The notes: generated by a model not told the origin, from the letters alone. 64,000 bases of DNA from Comamonadaceae bacterium (GCA_029255645.1 JANLJE010000021.1:1-64000), one strand, 5' to 3'. Numbered from the stretch's first letter, positions 27,456 through 35,372 are shown. Made by a program: numbers and translations.

Positions 27456-30032
27456 ATGCCATCCCGAAGCCAGGCCGGACCCGAGCCGCCCGCCGCCGGG
27501 CTGCAATTTCCTGTCGTCGGCGTCGGCGCCTCGGCGGGGGGGCTGGAAGCGCTCGTGCAGTTTCTCGGGGGCGTCCCCAACAATAGCGGCATGGCTTTTG
27601 TCATCGTCCAGCACCTCGACCCCAGCCGTCACAGCATGCTGCCGGAGCTCCTGCGGCGTGCCACGCCGATGGTGGTCAGGGAAGCGGCAGACCGGATGCA
27701 GATTGAACCGGACTGTGTTTATGTCATTCCGCCCAACAAGGACCTCGCCCTCCTCGACGGCAAACTGCAGCTCCTGGAACCGGCCATGCCGCGGGGATTG
27801 CGGCTCCCGATCGATTTCTTTTTCCGCAGTCTGGCCGATGAGCAGCGCGAACGGGCGGTCGGCATCATCCTTTCCGGCATGGGTTCGGATGGTACGCGAG
27901 GCTTGCAAGCCATCCGGGAGCGCGGCGGCCTGGCCCTGGTCCAGACACCGGCGACGGCCGGGTTTGCGGCCATGCCGCGCAGCGTGGTTGCCGCCGGGCT
28001 GGCCGATGCCGTTGCTTCGCCGGGCGAGCTGGCGGGGCTGATCTCCGGTCACCGGCCACATCCGGCGCCGGCCGTTCCAGCCCGGCCGGGCACCGCCCTC
28101 AGGCATTCGGCCTTTGAAAAAATCTGCGCCCTGCTGTATGCCCGGACCGGCCATGATTTTTCCCTGTACAAGAAAAGCACGATCTACCGGCGGTTCGAGC
28201 GCCGGATCGCGGTTCATCGGCTGGGCGGCATAGCGGATTACGTCAGCTTTCTGCAGAGCAACCCGCAGGAAACCGAACTGCTCTTCAAGGAATTGCTGAT
28301 CGGCGTCACCAGTTTCTTCCGTGATCCGGCTGCCTGGGCGTTCCTGCAGGAAGATGTGCTGCCCGCGATGATCCGCGGCGCAACCGACGGTCTGCTGCGG
28401 GCCTGGGTGGCAGGATGTTCCACGGGCGAGGAGGCTTTCACGCTGGCCATGATCTTTCATGAGGCCATGGATCACGCCGGACCCGGCGCGCGGGTCGAGC
28501 TGCAGATCTTTGCCACCGACCTGGATGCCGACGCCATTGCCAAGGCCCGGCAGGGGCTCTATTCCCGGAAAATCGCCGACATGCTTTCTCCGGCGCGGCT
28601 GGCGCGGTTTTTCGTGGAAGACAGCGGCGGCTTCCGGATCTGCCGGGCGATACGGCAGATGGTGGTGTTCGCCCCTCATGATGTGACGATGGATCCGCCC
28701 TTTACCCGGCTGGATATCCTCACCTGCCGGAACCTGCTGATTTATCTCGGTGCCGCGCCGCAGAAAAAGATTCTGGCACTCTTTCATCACAGCCTGAAGC
28801 CCGGGGGCATACTTTTCCTGGGCTCGGCCGAAAGCATCGGTCATGCCGATGCGCTCTTTACTCCGCTCGAAACCAGGGCGCGCATCTATCGCCGGGAAGC
28901 CGTGCAGCAAAGCCCCCTGGCTATCGACTTTCCCTCCCGCCGGCCTGGCCTTTCTCCCAACCCCGATCTGGCCTACTCGAGCAACATGCTTCCGACCAAT
29001 TTGCAAACCCTGGCAGAGCAGCTTCTGCTGCAGAAATTCTCGCCGGCGGCCGTGCTCACCAATGCCGAAGGGGATGTGCTGTTCATCAATGGACGCACCG
29101 GCAATTACCTGGAACCCGCCGCTGGCAAGGCCAACTGGAACATTCATGCCATGGCCCGGGGATGCCTGCGCCAGGAATTGATGGTGGCCCTGCCGCAAGC
29201 GCTACGCACGGCCGGGACGGTGGTCGTGAAAAACCTGGGGCTCGGGGAGGGTGACGCGATGCGCCACCTCGACCTGACCGTTTATCCGATCGACGAACCG
29301 GCCGCCCTGCGCGGCATGGTGATGGTCGTCTTCACCGAGGTCGCCACGGCGAAGACCAAGCCCAGACTGCGCGCCGGCAAACCTCTGGCCGATACCCGGG
29401 TGCTCGAACTGGAACAGGCGTTGTTCGAGGCCGGCGAAGAACTGCAGCGCACCCGGGAGGAAATGCTGACTTCCCACGAAGCGCTCAGGTCGGCCAACGA
29501 AGCCTTGCAATCGACAAATGAGGAACTGCAATCCACCAATGAAGAACTGACCACTTCCAGGGAGGAAATGCAGTCCCTCAACGAGGAACTGCAAACGGTC
29601 AATGCCGAACTGCAGGCCAAAGTCGATGAATGGGCGGCGACCAGCAACGACATGAAGAATCTGCTGGACAGCACCGACATCGCCACGGTGTTCGTCGACA
29701 AGCGGCTGCATGTGCGACGATTTACCCGCCGGGCAACCCGGATCTTCAAGTTCATCCCGGGCGACATCGGACGGCCGCTGAGCGATATCGTCCACCAGCT
29801 CGACTATCCGGGACTATCCCTGGACATCGAGACCGTGCTGGAGACCCTGGCCTATTCCGAGAAACAGATTGCCACCCGGGATGGCGGCTGGTACATCGTC
29901 CGGATCATGCCCTACCGTACCCTGGAAAACGTGGTGGATGGAGCGGTCATCACTTTCATCGACATCAGCGAAGCCAAGCTCCTCGAGGCCGAACTCCGGG
30001 CGGCCCGGCAATCGCCCCCGCCCGGCCCCTGA
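27456..30032 (+). CDS. CheB-CheR-PAS fusion protein
   Basis: The 858-residue protein fuses a methylesterase and a methyltransferase of the chemotaxis type. CheB has Ser26 in GASAGG, His53 in QHLDPS and Asp145 in GMGSDG. CheR (about 215-480) has ELLIGVTSFFRD and the SAM-binding AGCSTGEEAF near 319. A PAS-like region, a coiled coil of heptads such as LQSTNEEL (about 655-715) and a C-terminal PAS (about 728-842) follow. There is no receiver on CheB and no kinase or GGDEF output. The stop codon lies at the start of a tandem array, so a longer ancestor is possible. The start follows GGAGG with 9-10 bases of spacing. Confidence 0.88.
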   Translation: MPSRSQAGPEPPAAGLQFPVVGVGASAGGLEALVQFLGGVPNNSGMAFVIVQHLDPSRHSMLPELLRRATPMVVREAADRMQIEPDCVYVIPPNKDLALLDGKLQLLEPAMPRGLRLPIDFFFRSLADEQRERAVGIILSGMGSDGTRGLQAIRERGGLALVQTPATAGFAAMPRSVVAAGLADAVASPGELAGLISGHRPHPAPAVPARPGTALRHSAFEKICALLYARTGHDFSLYKKSTIYRRFERRIAVHRLGGIADYVSFLQSNPQETELLFKELLIGVTSFFRDPAAWAFLQEDVLPAMIRGATDGLLRAWVAGCSTGEEAFTLAMIFHEAMDHAGPGARVELQIFATDLDADAIAKARQGLYSRKIADMLSPARLARFFVEDSGGFRICRAIRQMVVFAPHDVTMDPPFTRLDILTCRNLLIYLGAAPQKKILALFHHSLKPGGILFLGSAESIGHADALFTPLETRARIYRREAVQQSPLAIDFPSRRPGLSPNPDLAYSSNMLPTNLQTLAEQLLLQKFSPAAVLTNAEGDVLFINGRTGNYLEPAAGKANWNIHAMARGCLRQELMVALPQALRTAGTVVVKNLGLGEGDAMRHLDLTVYPIDEPAALRGMVMVVFTEVATAKTKPRLRAGKPLADTRVLELEQALFEAGEELQRTREEMLTSHEALRSANEALQSTNEELQSTNEELTTSREEMQSLNEELQTVNAELQAKVDEWAATSNDMKNLLDSTDIATVFVDKRLHVRRFTRRATRIFKFIPGDIGRPLSDIVHQLDYPGLSLDIETVLETLAYSEKQIATRDGGWYIVRIMPYRTLENVVDGAVITFIDISEAKLLEAELRAARQSPPPGP

Positions 30033-30093
30033 ACCGACCCTGAACCGACCCTGAACCGACCCCTGAACCGACCCCTGAACCGACCCCTGAACC
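30026..30093. repeat. 12/13-bp tandem array at the cheB-cheR stop codon
   Basis: The unit CCCTGAACCGAC (12 bp, with 13-bp versions carrying an extra C) occurs about six times. The TGA of the first unit is the stop codon of the upstream gene. The array fills the space up to the terminator region of the convergent BON gene. Confidence 0.9.
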
Positions 30094-30120
30094 CCGGGCG
30101 CGGGCAATTTCCCCTGCCGG

Positions 30121-30157
30121 AAATGAAAATCCCGCGACCTGGCGGCTGTCGCGGGAT
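30121..30157 (-). terminator. Terminator of the BON lipoprotein gene
   Basis: On the minus strand GTCGCGGGAT pairs in inverted orientation with ATCCCGCGAC (10 bp, nine-base loop) and is followed by TTTTCATTT. It lies about 20 bp beyond the BON gene stop codon. Confidence 0.75.
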
Positions 30158-30178
30158 CATGACCAGGCCGAAGGCTGG

Positions 30179-30493
30179 TTACTTGATACGCATGTCATCC
30201 TTGACTGCGGTGACGCCCTTGACCGAGCGAGCCACGGCCACGGCCCTGTTGGCGGCGGCGCGGGAGCTGACGAAACCACTCAACTGGACGACGCCCTTGA
30301 AGGTTTCGACATTGATCTCGGCGGATTTCAGGTTCTCATCGTTCAGGATGGCGGCCTTGACCTTGCTCGTGATCACCACGTCATCGACGTATTCTCCGGT
30401 GCCCTCCTGCTTCGAGGTGGAGGCGCAACCGACGACCGTCAGCAAGGTCAGGGACAGGAACAGGGCGGACAGATATTTGCGGGATTGATTCAT
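30179..30493 (-). CDS. BON-domain lipoprotein (OsmY-like)
   Basis: The 104-residue protein has a lipoprotein signal ending VVGC (Cys near residue 23) and one BON domain (about 38-104) with the glycine-containing GVVQLSGFVSS and GVTAVKDD. BON proteins are periplasmic or membrane-attached and often respond to osmotic or envelope stress; this one is probably outer-membrane anchored. AGGAG precedes the start. A TGTG-N8-CACA palindrome lies 101 bp upstream (site B). Confidence 0.87.
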   Translation of the reverse strand: MNQSRKYLSALFLSLTLLTVVGCASTSKQEGTGEYVDDVVITSKVKAAILNDENLKSAEINVETFKGVVQLSGFVSSRAAANRAVAVARSVKGVTAVKDDMRIK

Positions 30494-30559
30494 GAGATGC
30501 TCCTGAGAGGAAAAATTCGGGTTTTCGATGGCGACACGGTTTCTTCATGACACCTGGAA

Positions 30560-30603
30560 AGCTTAGTCCAGGAAAGGTGGGGTGTCGGTGTGCCAGCACA
30601 CAT
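30560..30603 (-). promoter_or_regulatory. Crp/Fnr-type operator plus -10 for the BON gene (site B)
   Basis: On the minus strand ATGTGTGCTGGCACACCG (30603-30586) is a strong palindrome. TAAGCT (30565-30560) lies 29.5 bp from its centre, matching the geometry of sites A, C and D. The -10 is weak, as expected for an activator-dependent promoter. Confidence 0.55.
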
Positions 30604-30683
30604 AGCGGTAAGCCCGCACAGCCCGCCTTGTCCGATCGGATGTTGCGCCTTGCCGCAGGCGGATTTCGGCCGCCTCGCGGGAA

Positions 30684-30926
30684 TCAGCGGCGGCGGATCA
30701 GGACGCCGAGGATGACCCCTGCTGCCGCCATCAAGCCGGCGGTTTTCCAGGGGTTGGAGCGGCCATAGGCCTGGGCGGTACGGGCCGCGTGGCAGATTTT
30801 TTCCGGTAAGAGCTGGGCATCCTTGTGCAGGGATTCTGCCTGGCCGGCATCGATCCCGGAACTGCCGGGCAAAGGACGTTGCGGTGGCGTGCCTGCATTC
30901 AGGCTGGGGGTGGTTTCTGTTGTCAT
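30684..30926 (-). CDS. DUF883/ElaB-YqjD-like membrane-anchored protein
   Basis: The 80-residue protein ends in RSNPWKTAGLMAAAGVILGVLIRRR, the single C-terminal transmembrane helix and basic tail typical of the ElaB/YqjD family. Some members bind ribosomes to the inner membrane in stationary phase. The N-terminal part is shorter than usual (80 versus about 100). AGGAG lies five bases before ATG 30926, so a start 23 codons upstream is rejected. It is divergent from the DUF3309 gene with site C between. Confidence 0.8.
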   Translation of the reverse strand: MTTETTPSLNAGTPPQRPLPGSSGIDAGQAESLHKDAQLLPEKICHAARTAQAYGRSNPWKTAGLMAAAGVILGVLIRRR

Positions 30927-31016
30927 GATGGCTCCTGTTGTCGCGATGGGGGGGACTGGACCGGATGTTTGCTCCGTGTCCATGAACGGCATCATCAGTG
31001 TTGCCTGGTGGCGGGT

Positions 31017-31059
31017 CTGTTTGCCAGCGCACAGACCCGTGCGATGGCTCGCGTAGCAT
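31017..31059 (+). promoter_or_regulatory. Crp/Fnr-type operator plus -10 in the DUF883/DUF3309 divergent region (site C)
   Basis: CTGTTTGCCAGCGCACAG (31017-31034) matches the shared palindrome at 17 of 18 positions and is flanked by further dyad bases (GGGTCTGT...ACAGACCC, 31013-31038). TAGCAT (31054-31059) is 28.5 bp from the centre toward DUF3309. The site is also about 100 bp upstream of the divergent DUF883 start, so it may serve both. Confidence 0.62.
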
Positions 31060-31108
31060 GAGTAGCCGGTGTCGATCCGAGATGCCTGGCCTCACTAAGG
31101 AGAAGAAA

Positions 31109-31267
31109 ATGACCCTGGGAACCCTTCTGCTGATCGTCCTGGTCCTGCTGCTGATCGGCGCCATGCCGAGATGGCCTCATAGCCGGAGTTGGGGGTATGG
31201 GCCGAGTGGCGGCATCGGATTTGTGCTGCTCGTCCTGCTCATCCTGGTCCTGCTGGGCAAGATATAG
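31109..31267 (+). CDS. DUF3309-family small membrane protein
   Basis: The 52-residue protein is mostly two hydrophobic helices separated by a polar PRWPHSRSWGYGPSGG turn, the DUF3309 pattern. Function is unknown; such genes commonly accompany BON and CsbD stress genes. AAGGAGAAGAAA precedes the ATG. It starts a three-gene unit with the BON protein and the coiled-coil protein downstream. Confidence 0.85.
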   Translation: MTLGTLLLIVLVLLLIGAMPRWPHSRSWGYGPSGGIGFVLLVLLILVLLGKI

Positions 31268-31297
31268 CCCGCGAAAACTACACTGGAGAATCAAACC

Positions 31298-31714
31298 ATG
31301 ATCAACAAAACTGCAATGATCGCCGCCTCCCTCTTGCTCGTCCTGGGTCTTGGGGCTTGCGACAAGCCCGGGCCGGGGGAGCGGGCGGGCAAGAAACTCG
31401 ATGAAGCCGCCAGCGACGTGGGCAAGAAGATGGACGACACGGCCGAACGGGTCGACAAGACAGTGTCCGGACAAGGTGATGCGATGGCCCTGGCCCTGGA
31501 TGACACGGAGATCACCGCCAGGGTCAAGGCCGCCATCCTGGCCGAACCCGGCCTGAGATCCCTGCAAATCAGTGTGGAGACCCATAGTGGCATCGTGACG
31601 CTGACGGGGAGCGTCGATTCGCCGGCCACCTTCGATAAGGTCGCGGCCATGGCGCTCGCGGTCAAGGGCGTGAAGGATGTCCGTAACGAGCTTGTCGTTG
31701 TCTCCGGAAAATGA
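31298..31714 (+). CDS. BON-domain lipoprotein
   Basis: The 138-residue product has a lipoprotein signal ending LGAC near residue 21. A charged segment with KKLDEAASDVGKKMDDTAER follows, then a BON domain (about 68-136) with GIVTLTGSVDSP and GVKDVRNEL. It is likely anchored in the outer membrane and acts in envelope maintenance under stress, inferred from the family. It follows the DUF3309 gene after 30 bp. Confidence 0.87.
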   Translation: MINKTAMIAASLLLVLGLGACDKPGPGERAGKKLDEAASDVGKKMDDTAERVDKTVSGQGDAMALALDDTEITARVKAAILAEPGLRSLQISVETHSGIVTLTGSVDSPATFDKVAAMALAVKGVKDVRNELVVVSGK

Positions 31715-31746
31715 ACATTCCCGTGCCAGTCAAACAGGAGAAAGCA

Positions 31747-32034
31747 ATGGAACTGCATCACGAATACAAAGAAAAAATGGCGGCTCAGCTCAAGGAGTGG
31801 AACGCCCAGATCAGCTTGCTTGAAGCGAAGCTGGATGGCGTTGCTGCCGACATGAAAATCCTGCGCATGGAAGAAATCCGGGGATTGCGCGCCAGGCAGC
31901 ATGCCGCCGCGGCGAAAATGAACGAGCTGGGCAAGGCCAGCGGAGAAGCCTGGGAGCAGATCAGGGTGACGGCCGACAAGCTGTGGGATGAGCTGAAACA
32001 AGGCTTGAGCGACGTTCAGTCGAAATTCAAGTAG
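31747..32034 (+). CDS. Small coiled-coil protein (hypothetical)
   Basis: The 95-residue protein is almost entirely predicted helix with heptads (QLKEWNAQISLLEAKLDG). I recall similar short proteins beside BON and CsbD genes, but no function is known. The start at MELHHEYKEKM follows AGGAGAAAGCA. An alternative ATG at 31711 overlaps the BON stop (ATGA) and would add 12 residues. Confidence 0.7.
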   Translation: MELHHEYKEKMAAQLKEWNAQISLLEAKLDGVAADMKILRMEEIRGLRARQHAAAAKMNELGKASGEAWEQIRVTADKLWDELKQGLSDVQSKFK

Positions 32035-32429
32035 CCGCATCTCAAGTCGCCGCCTCACGACCTGCCAACGACCTGCCATGGTCGACCTGTCATGGGTCGA
32101 CCTGCCATGCAACGTGACGGCAAGCGCGTGACGGCAAGCGGCTCTGACGCCTGGGATGGAAGGTAGCCCGGCCTCGATTTGTCTTGCCTGGGGCCTGCCT
32201 GGGTCCCGCTTGTGGGTCCCGCTTGTAGGTCCCGCTTCAATGTCGGCAATCGTGACCTGACGGCGGATGAGGGGCTGGGCTAAACGGTGCCAGGAGGGCT
32301 TGGGGATGCCGGTCTTGCACAGGCGCGCCCTCTGGTGTTCCGGTCATCCCGTGCGCAGCCCTGGGGAGCGCACGGGAGTCGGCAAACGCGCGCTCAGTGT
32401 GCCGCGCGCTTCTTTACTTCTTTACTGCG
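32035..32429. other. Intergenic region rich in short repeats
   Basis: No gene is supported in these 395 bases. They hold degenerate CGACCTGCCAtg repeats (about 32056-32110), a doubled GTGACGGCAAGCG (32114-32137), and a 13-bp array GGGTCCCGCTTGT (32201-32238). They separate two convergent genes, so terminators are expected, but no clean hairpin with a T run was found. Confidence 0.6.
32201..32238. repeat. 13-bp tandem array
   Basis: GGGTCCCGCTTGT occurs at 32201-32213 and 32214-32226, followed by a third shortened copy AGGTCCCGCTT. Confidence 0.85.
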
Positions 32430-32630
32430 TCAAAGAGTCGCTGTTTCAAAGGATTTGATCTGCTTTTCGGCTTCGTCAGCAGAAACGCCATAGGCGCTCT
32501 GGATTTTTCCCAGCAACTCGGTGCGCTTGCCCGCGATGACCTTCAGTTGGTCATCGGTGAGCTTGCCCCACTGAGCCTTGACCTTGCCCAGCACCTGATT
32601 CCAGTTGCCTTCTGCGATTTGCTTGTTCAT
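32430..32630 (-). CDS. CsbD-family stress protein
   Basis: The 66-residue protein starts MNKQIAEGNWNQVLGKVKAQWGK, the CsbD/YjbJ signature (NWNQ..GK.K..WGKLTDDQL). These small cytosolic proteins accumulate in general stress; the mechanism is unknown. AAGGAG lies upstream of the ATG. A weak copy of the cluster operator (site E) lies about 160 bp upstream. Confidence 0.92.
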   Translation of the reverse strand: MNKQIAEGNWNQVLGKVKAQWGKLTDDQLKVIAGKRTELLGKIQSAYGVSADEAEKQIKSFETATL

Positions 32631-32755
32631 ATCAAACTCCTTGTCTTGCGGGATCGGTCTGCGAAATTGCAGACCGGGCACCTGGCCGGTCATGCCCACT
32701 GGAACCTTCGCCTTGCAGGTGGGGTATCCGGACACGACCGGTAGATGCAGATTGC

Positions 32756-32799
32756 AATTTAGTCTTCCCTATCATGCAGGTCGGTACGTTGCCCCACAT
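32756..32799 (-). promoter_or_regulatory. Weak Crp/Fnr-type operator plus -10 upstream of csbD (site E)
   Basis: On the minus strand ATGTGGGGCAACGTACCG (32799-32782) keeps one good TGTG half-site (about 12 of 18 consensus positions). TAAATT (32761-32756) is a fair -10 at exactly 29.5 bp from its centre. The spacing, more than the sequence match, supports it. Confidence 0.35.
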
Positions 32800-32849
32800 A
32801 GGTTTGCCATCAGGAAGACGGTAGAACATCGGCAGGCGCTTTCAGGTGT

Positions 32850-33296
32850 TTAGCGCTTGCTGGAGGCGGCATCCTGGCGTGCATCGGCGGTCTTCTCCGA
32901 AGACTTGGCTTCTGCCAGGGCGGCCTCATGGGTGCTTTTTGCTTCCTTGTTGCAGGCCCGCTTGGCGTCGCCGGACAGGTCGTCACATTTTTCCTTGGCA
33001 ACCTCATAGGCGGCGTCGGCTTTTGCCGCCAGGACTTCGTAGCGGGCCTCGTTCGACGGCTCGTATTTCGCCTTGAGCTCGGCCTTGGCAACGGATTCGC
33101 GGCCCTTGGCCTCTTCGATGCAGATGTCCTTGACGTTGCCGCTCATCGAGGCGCAGGCGGTCTTGTCGACCTTGTACTGGGCTTCAATGGCTTCCTTGGC
33201 CGTCTTGTATTCGGCCTTCGAAGGAGTTTCGGCCAGGGCGCTGCCACTGATGGCCAGGAACATGGCCGTAAGGAGAAAAACATTGGATCGATTCAT
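32850..33296 (-). CDS. Periplasmic hypothetical protein, Ala/Lys/Glu-rich
   Basis: The 148-residue product has a clear signal peptide (MNRSNVFLLTAMFLAISGSALA). The mature part is helical and charged, with two related segments, each with two cysteines (KTACASMSGNVKDICIEEAK and EKCDDLSGDAKRACNKEAK), so it contains an internal duplication. Each Cys pair may form a disulphide in the periplasm. Function is unknown. AAGGA precedes ATG 33296. It lies 157 bp downstream of the OmpA-family gene. Confidence 0.75.
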   Translation of the reverse strand: MNRSNVFLLTAMFLAISGSALAETPSKAEYKTAKEAIEAQYKVDKTACASMSGNVKDICIEEAKGRESVAKAELKAKYEPSNEARYEVLAAKADAAYEVAKEKCDDLSGDAKRACNKEAKSTHEAALAEAKSSEKTADARQDAASSKR

Positions 33297-33453
33297 GATG
33301 TTTCCTTGATTGAAAGGGCCGCCCCGAAGGGCCGCCAAATGGTTAGCGCGGATCGCGCGCCGGGAGCGGCTGGCGTCCTTGCCAGCCGGTAAAACAGATT
33401 CATTTTTTGCGGAGCAAGCTTCAGGACCCGGGGGTTTTGTTGCCGGCGGAGCT

Positions 33454-34296
33454 TCAGCGCGCGGGACGCCCATTCCGAGGGTAGGCAAATACGATTTCGA
33501 CGCGCCGGTTCAATTGCCGTCCTGCCTCGGTGGCATTGCTGGCTACCGGGTTTTTTTCTCCATATGCCTGGATCTGCAAGCGGCTTGGCTCGACCCCAAG
33601 CGAAACCAGGGCTGTCTTGACGGCCTCGGCCCGTTGCCGCGACAGCAGGACATTGCTGCCGGCGTCGCCGCTGTTGTCGGCATGGCCCTCGATGGCGGCG
33701 ACGAGCTGGGGATGGCGTTTGAACACCTCGGCCAGGGAGGAGAGGTTGCCGACGCTGCCGGGTAGCAGTTGCGCATGGCCACTATCGAACAGCACATCGC
33801 CCAAAGTCACCACCAGCCCGCGCGGGGTTTGCCGGGCATTGAGTTCTCGCAACTGCATTTCCAGTTCCTCGACCCGGGCATCGCTTTGCCGCTTGCCCGC
33901 TTGGGATCTGGCCAGCCGTTCGTTGGCGCCTTTCGCCTCCTGGATGCGTTGGTCTTGTTGCGTTTTCTCCCGCTCGCTCGAGGCCGCCGCGGTCACGGCC
34001 TGCGCCGCCCGGCTCGCCGCGGTTTCCTGGGCGATGAGGATGCGTTGGTTGCTCAGGTAGGCGAGGTGGTCGACCGTGGCTTTGGGTTGGCGGTTGCTGT
34101 TGGCCTGCTGGGCGATCAAGAGCGAGTCGCCGGCGCGGCGCAGTTCGTCGCTAGCCAGGGTCTGCACCTCGTTGTCCTGGCGGGCGATGGCGTAGCGATC
34201 CTGGGCCTGTTCCAGGGCCAGGTTGCGTTCGGGGACGATAGTGCAGGCAGAAAGCGCAACTGCCAGCGTGGCAAGCATCGGGGTTCGGATGGTCAT
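33454..34296 (-). CDS. OmpA-family lipoprotein with DUF4398-like N-terminal region
   Basis: The 280-residue protein has a lipoprotein signal (LAVALSAC, Cys near residue 18) and a helical, alanine/glutamine-rich middle. The C-terminal OmpA peptidoglycan-binding domain (about 170-275) has GDVLFDSGHAQLLP, IEGHADNSGD, LSRQRAEAVKTALVSLGV and NRRVEIVF. It should tether the outer membrane to peptidoglycan. AGGAG just before ATG 34296 selects this start over one seven codons upstream. It follows the DUF4398 lipoprotein gene by 23 bp. Confidence 0.88.
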   Translation of the reverse strand: MTIRTPMLATLAVALSACTIVPERNLALEQAQDRYAIARQDNEVQTLASDELRRAGDSLLIAQQANSNRQPKATVDHLAYLSNQRILIAQETAASRAAQAVTAAASSEREKTQQDQRIQEAKGANERLARSQAGKRQSDARVEELEMQLRELNARQTPRGLVVTLGDVLFDSGHAQLLPGSVGNLSSLAEVFKRHPQLVAAIEGHADNSGDAGSNVLLSRQRAEAVKTALVSLGVEPSRLQIQAYGEKNPVASNATEAGRQLNRRVEIVFAYPRNGRPAR

Positions 34297-34319
34297 TGGA
34301 TATCTCCTGGCGTTCATGG

Positions 34320-34721
34320 TCAGCGCAAAGGCCGGCGGTCGATTTCATTGCGAAGGGCCTGGGCAGCCGCGCGGGATTCCTCGGCGGCCTTGCGCGAGCG
34401 TACCGACTGGGCGTGCAGCTCGGCGACCTGGGCATCGACTTCGGCCTCCTCCGCCAGCATCTGGGCGCGCTCGTAGTCCCGGTTGGTCATGGCCTGACGG
34501 GCGCTGTCGAGCTTATTGACGGCGATCTGCAATTCCAGGGCCGCGCTTTCCTGGGTACTGGCATTGCTGGCGTGCGCCACCGAGGCTTCGGCGACGGCGA
34601 TCTTCTGGTTCAGTTCCGCAGGGGCGCTGGCGCAGGCCGCCAGGAGCAGGAGGGGAGAGGCGCTCATCAGGATCAGGGACCAGGAGCGAGGCCGCTGGCT
34701 ACATGGAGTGGGGCTGTTCAT
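34320..34721 (-). CDS. DUF4398-domain lipoprotein
   Basis: The 133-residue protein has a lipoprotein signal ending LLAAC near residue 30. A helical DUF4398 domain follows, with ASVAHASNASTQESAALEL and YERAQMLAEEAEVDAQVAEL. Such proteins are often encoded beside OmpA-type lipoproteins, as here. The start at MNSPTPCS fits the signal peptide. Sites D and F of the shared operator lie upstream. Confidence 0.82.
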   Translation of the reverse strand: MNSPTPCSQRPRSWSLILMSASPLLLLAACASAPAELNQKIAVAEASVAHASNASTQESAALELQIAVNKLDSARQAMTNRDYERAQMLAEEAEVDAQVAELHAQSVRSRKAAEESRAAAQALRNEIDRRPLR

Positions 34722-34792
34722 TGCGATTCCTTCCAAAGCGTGGTTCAGAAACGGGCGGCCAGAAAAGCCTGGCCGGGGCGACCGACAGAAGC

Positions 34793-34837
34793 AGTATCGA
34801 AAGGAAGGATGCCACCCGTCTGTTGTCCAGCGCACAG
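34793..34837 (-). promoter_or_regulatory. Crp/Fnr-type operator plus -10 for the DUF4398-OmpA unit (site D)
   Basis: CTGTTGTCCAGCGCACAG (34820-34837, plus strand) shares a CCAGCGCACAG core with site C. On the minus strand GATACT (34798-34793) lies 30.5 bp from its centre, giving the same near -41.5 geometry. It is about 107 bp before the DUF4398 start. Confidence 0.55.
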
Positions 34838-34892
34838 TGGAGCCCGCCCTGGCGGGAGGCCCCGATTCACTGGGGTCAGCGAAGCCAGAGCT

Positions 34893-34936
34893 AAGTACGG
34901 TAGCGCACAGACGTGGCCTGAAAGCCATCGTAGGGT
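34893..34936 (+). promoter_or_regulatory. Weak Crp/Fnr-type operator plus -10 (site F)
   Basis: AAGTACGGTAGCGCACAG (34893-34910) matches about 14 of 18 consensus positions with one full CACA half-site. TAGGGT (34931-34936) is a poor -10 at the expected 29.5 bp. It points toward the glycine-zipper gene. Similar partial matches occur by chance in GC-rich coding DNA. Confidence 0.3.
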
Positions 34937-35104
34937 GGAGGTGGAGATGTTTCCTCCAGGCCCGGTTTCCTCCCTTTCAGGAGGAGCGGGCATGGAGGTC
35001 GAGGATCATCTGGCCGGCGGGAGCATCTCCGCCACCAAAGCGGCCAGATGACCGTGGGCGCTGATGCTCCGGTCGCACTTTCCGCACTTTCACAAGGAGT
35101 CACC

Positions 35105-35320
35105 ATGAAAACGACACAACTATTTTGCAAAGGCGCGCTCGCCGCCGCCCTCATTCTTGGGCTTGGCGCCTGCAGCGGCATGTCCAGCCGGGACAAAAAC
35201 ACGGCCATTGGCGCTGGCGTCGGCGCGGTCGGCGGCGCGATCCTGACCGAGGGTAGCGTGGGGGGCACCGTGGGCGGTGCCGCCGTCGGCGGGATCATCG
35301 GCAATCAAGTGGGTAAGTGA
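35105..35320 (+). CDS. Glycine-zipper lipoprotein (OsmB-like)
   Basis: The 71-residue product has a lipoprotein signal ending LGAC near residue 23. A glycine-zipper segment with GAGVGAVGGAI and GGTVGGAAVGGIIG follows. OsmB-like proteins are outer-membrane lipoproteins induced by osmotic stress. AAGGAG precedes the ATG. It closes the stress cluster on the right. Confidence 0.85.
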   Translation: MKTTQLFCKGALAAALILGLGACSGMSSRDKNTAIGAGVGAVGGAILTEGSVGGTVGGAAVGGIIGNQVGK

Positions 35321-35372
35321 CTCGTCCTCCTGCCCGGCCGAACCCGCCGGGTGGGACGTGCCGTGGCGGCAT

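Larger units (their letters stand above)
34722..35104. other. Divergent intergenic region of the DUF4398 and glycine-zipper genes
   Basis: These 383 bases hold no supported gene. They carry two copies of the stress-cluster palindrome, site D toward the DUF4398-OmpA unit and the weaker site F toward the glycine-zipper gene. Confidence 0.6.

Noticed and set aside
25604-30093. Tandem arrays considered as CRISPR
   Set aside because: Units are only 12-14 bp, directly adjacent with no spacers, and no cas genes are present.
32394-32411. Candidate extra operator CAGTGTGCCGCGCGCTTC
   Set aside because: Only one half matches (about 9 of 18), and it lies at the 3' side of csbD, not before a gene.
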